Positions 59,462 through 64,000 of a stretch of DNA of 64,000 nt are shown one piece after another (the first letter of the stretch is position 1; each line of letters begins with the position of its first letter). Position numbers and translations under genes: made by a program. The notes under the pieces are model-generated. The model made no database searches. It saw nothing but the letters and a program-made list of their open reading frames with translations, and was not told the DNA's origin. This DNA is from Kriegella sp963975415 (GTDB lineage Bacteria > Bacteroidota > Bacteroidia > Flavobacteriales > Flavobacteriaceae): assembly GCF_963975415.1 (NCBI RefSeq), contig NZ_CAXBGN010000004.1, forward strand, positions 1 through 64,000. The letters run 5' to 3'.

Positions 59462-61684
59462 TCATTCAAACTTAATTTGTAACGTCAGTTTCCGCATTTT
59501 GGCACTTAGCCCCAACAACCATTGCAGTTGTTCCCAAACCAAATGGGCCTCTTGAAGGCTTCTTTGCTCCCCTTTTGAAAATACGTCGGCAGCACCCGTA
59601 TCTTCCTTTGTAACACTAGCAAGGTGTTCTTTAAAAAGGTTTTTTGCACCTGTTTCTTCAGTGATATTTGCAGTTTCCGTAGACTGCAACGAAGCAAGCA
59701 GTTGATCCAAATTTTGTTCGATACGGTCGATGATCGTTTGAAACTGCGCTGAGGCTTCCGAGGTGGCATGCCCTTGTATATACGTACTTAACGACGCCAA
59801 AGACGATAAAAAAGTATGGTTAAGTGCCACCAGTTCATAGATTTCATCCCTATATTTCTGTTTCGATTTGGGCTCCTGAACCATACGTTGCAAAGCGGCA
59901 CTTAGGTTCGAGGTTTCCAAAAAAGCTTCCTTTCGCGCTATTTTATAGGCCGTGGGTACTTTTCCTTTCTTTTGATAATACAGCGCTATCTGATCCAAGA
60001 AGTTCTTATTGGCCGCTACCCCACTTTTAATACTGTCCTTAATTTCAAGAAACCCCCAAGCGGGCCACAACCACAACGTAGCCAAAAAGGCCAATACCGC
60101 CCCGATCACCGTATCCAACACCCGATATTGTATCACGTTGAGTACATCGGTTCGAATAATGGCATAGATAAAAACAACACTCAGCGTAATAAACGTAGCC
60201 CCGATTTTATAGTTTTTTTGAACCATCGAAAAGGCAATGATCAACGATCCCAAACCTAATATACCCAACAGATAGGCGTTTTGCACCACGAGCACGATCA
60301 ACGAAGCGATCGCCGCGCCGATCAGGGTACCGATGACCCGATCCTTAGAACGGGCTTTGGTGAGTCCGTAACTGGGCCGTAAGATAACGATGATGGTCAA
60401 CAAGATCCAATAGGGGTTTTGAAAATCGAAAAGCGTACCCAAGGCATAGCCGACCATTACGGTGACCGCCAGCCGCAGCGAATGCTTAAAAATGGTCGAT
60501 TTAAAACTTAGATTGCGCAGCAATAGTTTGGGGTCGTAATCGGGCGGGGCAACGAATTTTTCGGCGGTTTCCCTATCGATAAACTCCAGGTCTTCGGTAT
60601 CGGAATTGCCCAGCAGCCATTTGATTTTTTTAAGTTTTTCAAACTGTTCTTCTTGATACTCGAACAAATTCTGAAGCATCAAAAAGTCTTCGATATGTTG
60701 TGCGGTGCCACTTTCCTTAAAGGTTAAAATCTCTAACTGTACGCGTTTAAAACATGCGGTCAATGTGCTGTTTTTGGGCAGTTTTTTAAGGTCAGATCCC
60801 GCATCGGCCACTTTTCGCAATTGATCCGACATCTCAAAGATCAGGTTCTGAAAGCTTTTGATATATTCGGGGTGCGCTTCTAACAGCACATCCATCTTAT
60901 CATAATTCACAGGGTTGGCGACGGCGGTTTCCAACATTTCCACCAATTGTGCAAAAACCAACAACCGTTTGCTTTGATAGACCGAACGCCCCGAGCTTTT
61001 ACGCGAAGAGATCAGAATATCACGCAAGGTTTCGTGATTGGTCGTCAATTTTTCCTGCAGCTCGTGCAAATGCGACTGCAAGGCTATGCGGTCTGCCTGC
61101 GGCCCTACCAATTTGCCCCGCGTTTCGAGAAATTCGGCGGTGAGCACATAGGTTTCCGTAAGCGTTTCTTCGGTCTGTCCTCTCGGGTTCAGGTGATGCC
61201 AGATGACCATCAACAGCAAATACCACAGTCCCCCGACCCCGGTCAAAAGGGCATATTGGTACACCTCGAGCTCTTGCGGATCATGGGCAAAGCTCAACAC
61301 CAAGGCCAAAAGTCCGGAAAAACTGATCAACGACGCCCGAAACCCATAAACCGAGAGGTACGCAATGGCAAAAGAGAGCACGCCCAAAAGCGGAACCAGC
61401 ACTACTGTAGCGATATCGAGGTAGCCTCCGATAAAACTCACCACCATGACCAGGGCCGCCGAAAACAAAATCCCGATTTTCTTATGCCGATAACTACCGC
61501 TAACGTCGCTGGGGGAACTCCAAAAGGCCCCGAAACAAAGGGCCAGGCCGATTTCTAAATGGCCCAATGCGATACACACTGAAATTGGTACCGTAACGGC
61601 AATAGCGATCAACAAGGCCTTTGAGAAACTACTGCTTTTCAGAATTTGCAGCAGTTCCTTATAGTTTTCGGAAAGGGTGGACAT
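59462..61684 (-). CDS. FUSC family membrane protein (YccS/YhfK-like)
   Basis: The open frame starts at 61717, but the -7 promoter motif at 61715-61722 overlaps that codon, so the ATG at 61684 (MSTLSENYKELLQILK) is the likely start, giving 740 residues. Two blocks of five to six membrane helices (about residues 20-175 and 400-530) are separated by a helical cytosolic domain, the FUSC-type duplication. The segment RPSYGLTKARSKDRVIGTLIGA is typical. Family members are proposed aromatic-acid or polyamine exporters. Confidence 0.87.
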   Translation of the reverse strand: MSTLSENYKELLQILKSSSFSKALLIAIAVTVPISVCIALGHLEIGLALCFGAFWSSPSDVSGSYRHKKIGILFSAALVMVVSFIGGYLDIATVVLVPLLGVLSFAIAYLSVYGFRASLISFSGLLALVLSFAHDPQELEVYQYALLTGVGGLWYLLLMVIWHHLNPRGQTEETLTETYVLTAEFLETRGKLVGPQADRIALQSHLHELQEKLTTNHETLRDILISSRKSSGRSVYQSKRLLVFAQLVEMLETAVANPVNYDKMDVLLEAHPEYIKSFQNLIFEMSDQLRKVADAGSDLKKLPKNSTLTACFKRVQLEILTFKESGTAQHIEDFLMLQNLFEYQEEQFEKLKKIKWLLGNSDTEDLEFIDRETAEKFVAPPDYDPKLLLRNLSFKSTIFKHSLRLAVTVMVGYALGTLFDFQNPYWILLTIIVILRPSYGLTKARSKDRVIGTLIGAAIASLIVLVVQNAYLLGILGLGSLIIAFSMVQKNYKIGATFITLSVVFIYAIIRTDVLNVIQYRVLDTVIGAVLAFLATLWLWPAWGFLEIKDSIKSGVAANKNFLDQIALYYQKKGKVPTAYKIARKEAFLETSNLSAALQRMVQEPKSKQKYRDEIYELVALNHTFLSSLASLSTYIQGHATSEASAQFQTIIDRIEQNLDQLLASLQSTETANITEETGAKNLFKEHLASVTKEDTGAADVFSKGEQRSLQEAHLVWEQLQWLLGLSAKMRKLTLQIKFE

Positions 61685-61714
61685 GAATGAATTCAAAACA
61701 GCGGATTTCGATGG

Positions 61715-61722
61715 CAAAGATA
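61715..61722 (-). promoter_or_regulatory. -7 promoter motif for the FUSC gene
   Basis: On the minus strand this reads TATCTTTG, an exact TAnnTTTG match, 30 bases before the ATG at 61684. It decides the start choice, because the more upstream ATG at 61717 would lie inside it. Confidence 0.55.
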
Positions 61723-61870
61723 ACGCTTAATGCTAAGCTTGTGACCGACCGCTACAGCGATGGCCGTATACCATAAATGTGACCAATAACCTACGGAATC
61801 GTGGTTTACAAAACGTAATAGCGGCTTTCCCAAATATTCTTAAAAAAACGGAATTGATCATACAAAGAAT

Positions 61871-61878
61871 TATCTTTG
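61871..61878 (+). promoter_or_regulatory. -7 motif four bases before a GTG start
   Basis: TATCTTTG matches TAnnTTTG and ends four bases before the GTG at 61883. Transcription would begin at or next to the start codon, suggesting a leaderless message or a downstream start. Confidence 0.45.
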
Positions 61879-61882
61879 CGGC

Positions 61883-62254
61883 GTGAAAACGTTAGTTAGA
61901 AATTTTATCGGATTTGCGTTGACCGCAATCTATTGCTTTGCCCTTGGCATGGTGATCAGTTCGTACGGTTCGACCGAATCCCCTACCGATTCACATCAGC
62001 ACGGTGAAACCAATATTGCGGCGGTTTCAACCGCCTTGTTTTACCATACCCCCGAATCGGAAAGTGGGGTAACCACTGCCGATAACCACACGCCATCGAA
62101 TGTAAAGAATCCGTTTGACAGCGTATGGGCTTTGGTAAACACGACCAATGTACTTTTCGAAAGTAAGTATGCGCAATACCTAAAAAGTTCGAAAAACTTT
62201 CTGATACACTATCGGAAAGCCGACCTTATTTTTCCCTTCCATTACTTCTGGTAA
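61883..62254 (+). CDS. Hypothetical protein with N-terminal membrane segment
   Basis: A 123-residue protein starting GTG. The first 28 residues form a hydrophobic signal or anchor (NFIGFALTAIYCFALGMVI). The rest is polar with a histidine-rich stretch (DSHQHGETN, then FYHTPESES) and an aromatic end (IFPFHYFW). No family was recognised. The -7 motif directly before the start implies a very short or absent leader. Confidence 0.5.
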   Translation: MKTLVRNFIGFALTAIYCFALGMVISSYGSTESPTDSHQHGETNIAAVSTALFYHTPESESGVTTADNHTPSNVKNPFDSVWALVNTTNVLFESKYAQYLKSSKNFLIHYRKADLIFPFHYFW

Positions 62255-62361
62255 TCCATTTGAAGTGCTTATTGTTTTTCAAACGAATTCGACATGAATT
62301 CGCAAGGCGCTGTGCTAACACGGCCCGCAGTTACAATTTATAAATTCAAAAGCTTAAAAAA

Positions 62362-62847
62362 ATGGAATTAGCAAGTACCATCATCGGCGGTATTCTAGCC
62401 GCTGTCTGTGTTGTACCGTTTGTTTTAATAACACAAGGCAGAAAAAAAAGAGAGAAAAAAATGTTACAATCGTTGATCACTTTAGCCGATCAACACGATT
62501 GTAAAATAAGTGAACATGAATATTGCAGTGACTTTGTTATCGGAATCGATAAAACAAAGCAATACCTTTTCTTCTTTAAAAAAACGAAGACCGAAGAAAC
62601 GTTGCAGTACGTGAACCTTAATGGTATCGAGCGTTGTAAGGTCAACAATATTGGCCACGTCGTTAGAAGCAAAGACGGAAACCATCGTGAAATAGACCGT
62701 CTTGAGTTAAGTTTTACCCCAAAAGCAAAAGACCGGCAAGAAATTGAATTCCAGTTTTACAATGTCGACGTAAATATGCAGCTTAGCGGAGAATTGCAAG
62801 CGGTTCAGAAATGGTCGAAAATTGTGGAGCTTCATCTTAAAAATTAA
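62362..62847 (+). CDS. Hypothetical membrane-anchored protein
   Basis: A 161-residue protein with one N-terminal membrane helix (STIIGGILAAVCVVPFVLI, residues 5-23), a basic stop-transfer patch (QGRKKREKK) and a cytosolic domain with strands such as DFVIGIDKTKQYLFFFKK and RLELSFTPKAKDRQEIEFQF. It looks like one of the flavobacterial conserved small membrane proteins. Function unknown. A strong terminator follows 16 bases downstream. Confidence 0.55.
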   Translation: MELASTIIGGILAAVCVVPFVLITQGRKKREKKMLQSLITLADQHDCKISEHEYCSDFVIGIDKTKQYLFFFKKTKTEETLQYVNLNGIERCKVNNIGHVVRSKDGNHREIDRLELSFTPKAKDRQEIEFQFYNVDVNMQLSGELQAVQKWSKIVELHLKN

Positions 62848-62862
62848 AATAGCAGCTACAGG

Positions 62863-62893
62863 CCCTGTGGTTCGGCCACAGGGCTTTTTATTA
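62863..62893 (+). terminator. Rho-independent terminator
   Basis: GCCCTGTGG and CCACAGGGC form a perfect nine-base-pair stem with a TTCGG loop, followed by TTTTTATT. It ends the message of the membrane-anchored protein gene. The remaining bases up to 63099 show no gene. Confidence 0.85.
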
Positions 62894-63099
62894 GTTTTTT
62901 AGTGTCCTCCCAAAAAAACAATTGCTTCCTCATAAGTAAAAATAGGTGCTTTACCTTGAAGCTGCCCGTATTGATGTCTTCACGAACAAACGACTAAAGA
63001 AAGCGGCTAATTGCCGAAACTCAAATGGATTGTCTGACACTTTTAGCACTAAATCGGTGCTTTTGAATGCTGCCCGATACGGACAACCAACTTTATCTT

Positions 63100-63107
63100 T
63101 AAATTTG
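63100..63107 (+). promoter_or_regulatory. -7 motif four bases before an ATG start
   Basis: TAAATTTG matches TAnnTTTG and ends four bases before the ATG at 63112, the same close spacing as at 61871. The message is probably leaderless or nearly so. Confidence 0.45.
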
Positions 63108-63111
63108 TTTC

Positions 63112-64000
63112 ATGAACAATACCATATCGCTTCGCGTTGCCGATTTTTTAAAGAACTTTCCGCCTTTTAATGTTTTGCGCCAAGAAGACTTAGAGCTACT
63201 TTCAGGAGAAGTTTCTATTGTTTATCGTGATAAGGACAATGCTGTTTTTCAAGAAAACGAGCCACCCCATGAACGTTTTTATGTCGTACACAAAGGAGCC
63301 GTCATCCTAAAAAATAAAGGCAACAATACGATAATCGACATGTGCGATGAAGGTGATATCTTCGGGCTACGCCCGTTGATTGCCAATGAAAATTATAAAA
63401 TGGATGCCTTTGCGTACGAAGAGACCATTCTGTATGCCATCCCCTTAAACGTTTTTCGGCCGCTCACCCAAAATTACGAGGCGGTCGGCAATTTCCTGAT
63501 TGAAAGTTTTGCCTCGAATACCCGAAACCCGTATGCGATAAAAACAAGTGCACCTTCGGAAACCAATGGTGTATTGAAAGAGGGCAATACGGCCGAGTCG
63601 GCATTATTCGACCTGCAACAGGTGACCTATTCAAAAAAGCTGGTCAGCTGTACCAAAGCGACTTCCATAAAGACCATTGCCGAACGAATGACCAAGAAAA
63701 AGGTGGGCGCCATGCTGGTCTTGGAAAACAAATTGCCCATTGGTATCATTACCGACAAAGACATTCGTAACAAGGTGGCGACGGGTACGTTTCCCATTAC
63801 CGCCAAGGCTTCGGCCATTATGTCATCGCCCGTTATCACCTACCCCAACAAAATGACCATTGCCCAGGCACAAATGGCCATGATGAAAAGCAGTATCAGC
63901 CATTTATGCCTTACGACCGATGGTACGGCCAATAGCCCCGCCGAAGGTATTCTTTCAAAGCACGATTTGATGCTAACGCTGGGCAATAACCCCGCGGTTT
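63112..64000 (+). CDS. CNMP-CBS domain protein (DUF294 nucleotidyltransferase-type), truncated by the window end
   Basis: The frame is open from the ATG at 63112 to the window edge (296 codons). Residues 1-135 form a cyclic-nucleotide-binding-like domain (FQENEPPHERFYVVHKGAVIL, MCDEGDIFGLRPLI). Residues 180-290 carry two CBS repeats (MTKKKVGAMLVLENKLPIGI, ITDKDIRNKV and ASAIMSSPVIT). This domain order matches DUF294-type proteins, whose nucleotidyltransferase and helical domains would lie beyond the window. They are proposed to regulate other enzymes in response to nucleotides; the target is unknown. Confidence 0.85.
   Translation, partial: MNNTISLRVADFLKNFPPFNVLRQEDLELLSGEVSIVYRDKDNAVFQENEPPHERFYVVHKGAVILKNKGNNTIIDMCDEGDIFGLRPLIANENYKMDAFAYEETILYAIPLNVFRPLTQNYEAVGNFLIESFASNTRNPYAIKTSAPSETNGVLKEGNTAESALFDLQQVTYSKKLVSCTKATSIKTIAERMTKKKVGAMLVLENKLPIGIITDKDIRNKVATGTFPITAKASAIMSSPVITYPNKMTIAQAQMAMMKSSISHLCLTTDGTANSPAEGILSKHDLMLTLGNNPAV

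Noticed and set aside
60947..61558. 203-codon plus-strand open frame
   Set aside because: It lies wholly antisense to the FUSC gene, whose codon use and membrane helices are convincing. The product is basic and low in protein-like pattern.
62946..63170. 74-codon plus-strand open frame
   Set aside because: It overlaps the promoter motif and start of the CNMP-CBS gene in another frame and has no domain.
1..64000. CRISPR array, tRNA or rRNA genes, prophage
   Set aside because: No regularly spaced short repeats, no tRNA T-arm patterns, no rRNA-like stretches and no phage structural genes were seen on reading.

Overview
The window looks like a chromosomal piece of a marine-type member of the Flavobacteriaceae (Bacteroidota), close in flavour to Zobellia/Maribacter-like polysaccharide degraders. 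The support is a SusC/SusD pair, many secreted or lipoprotein enzymes of carbohydrate metabolism, Bacteroidota-type -7 promoter motifs (TAnnTTTG), weak or absent Shine-Dalgarno sites, AT-rich DNA and flavobacterial protein families. No rRNA, tRNA, CRISPR array, prophage or intact transposase was seen.

Layout. 0-7.3 kb: two decayed IS1182-type transposase remnants in the same orientation bracket an AraC regulator-SDR-SnoaL module, an M20 dipeptidase and a Crp/Fnr-barrel-DoxX-FMN reductase cluster. 7.4-9 kb: a secreted protein of unknown function and a small membrane protein. 9.2-15 kb (minus strand): SusC, SusD and a secreted endonuclease/exonuclease/phosphatase-fold enzyme. 15.7-22.5 kb: alkyl-sulfatase-like lipoprotein, siderophore-interacting reductase, NmrA/QorB-like oxidoreductase, MoaF-like secreted protein, an AraC regulator, and relics of dead genes. 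22.5-28.6 kb: secreted beta-propeller proteins, a pectate-lyase-fold protein, an HGSNAT-like membrane acyltransferase and a GNAT enzyme, which together look like a polysaccharide-processing cluster. 28.7-31.3 kb: SulP anion transporter, a relic of an MBL-fold persulfide-dioxygenase-like gene, a rhodanese lipoprotein and a 51-residue protein. 31.4-38 kb (minus): fatty acid hydroxylase, cardiolipin synthase, a MacAB-like ABC efflux system and an HdeD-like protein. 38.1-42.7 kb (plus): a tight stress-type operon of universal stress protein, eRF1-domain-like protein, MscS channel, ATP-cone/Mrr-type nuclease fusion and a beta-CASP metallo-beta-lactamase RNase. 42.9-45.4 kb: Tat-exported Gfo/Idh/MocA oxidoreductase and a GH43-like lipoprotein. 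45.4-59.4 kb: an array of short, mostly autonomous accessory units (sigma factor with membrane partner, CBM9-like, XRE regulators, DinB, TraB/GumN, class D beta-lactamase, TetR/hydrolase, phosphoesterase, Crp/DoxX, cupin/TetR, cupin). 59.4-64 kb: FUSC-family membrane protein, two small unknown proteins and a truncated CNMP-CBS (DUF294-type) protein running off the window.

The most unusual structure is in the 45-59 kb array. The genes there are separated by related intergenic elements. The left half (block A) carries a hairpin plus T-run, and the right half (block B) carries a conserved AT-rich stretch ending in a promoter-like motif. Block A aligns colinearly with the 3' ends of the two IS1182-type transposase remnants at 0.1 and 6.9 kb, so the elements appear to be shrunken transposon relics that now punctuate one gene from the next. 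A second structure worth attention is the Usp-eRF1-like-MscS-ATPcone/nuclease-beta-CASP operon.

All family assignments are from reading the translated sequence and memory of the families; no database search was possible.
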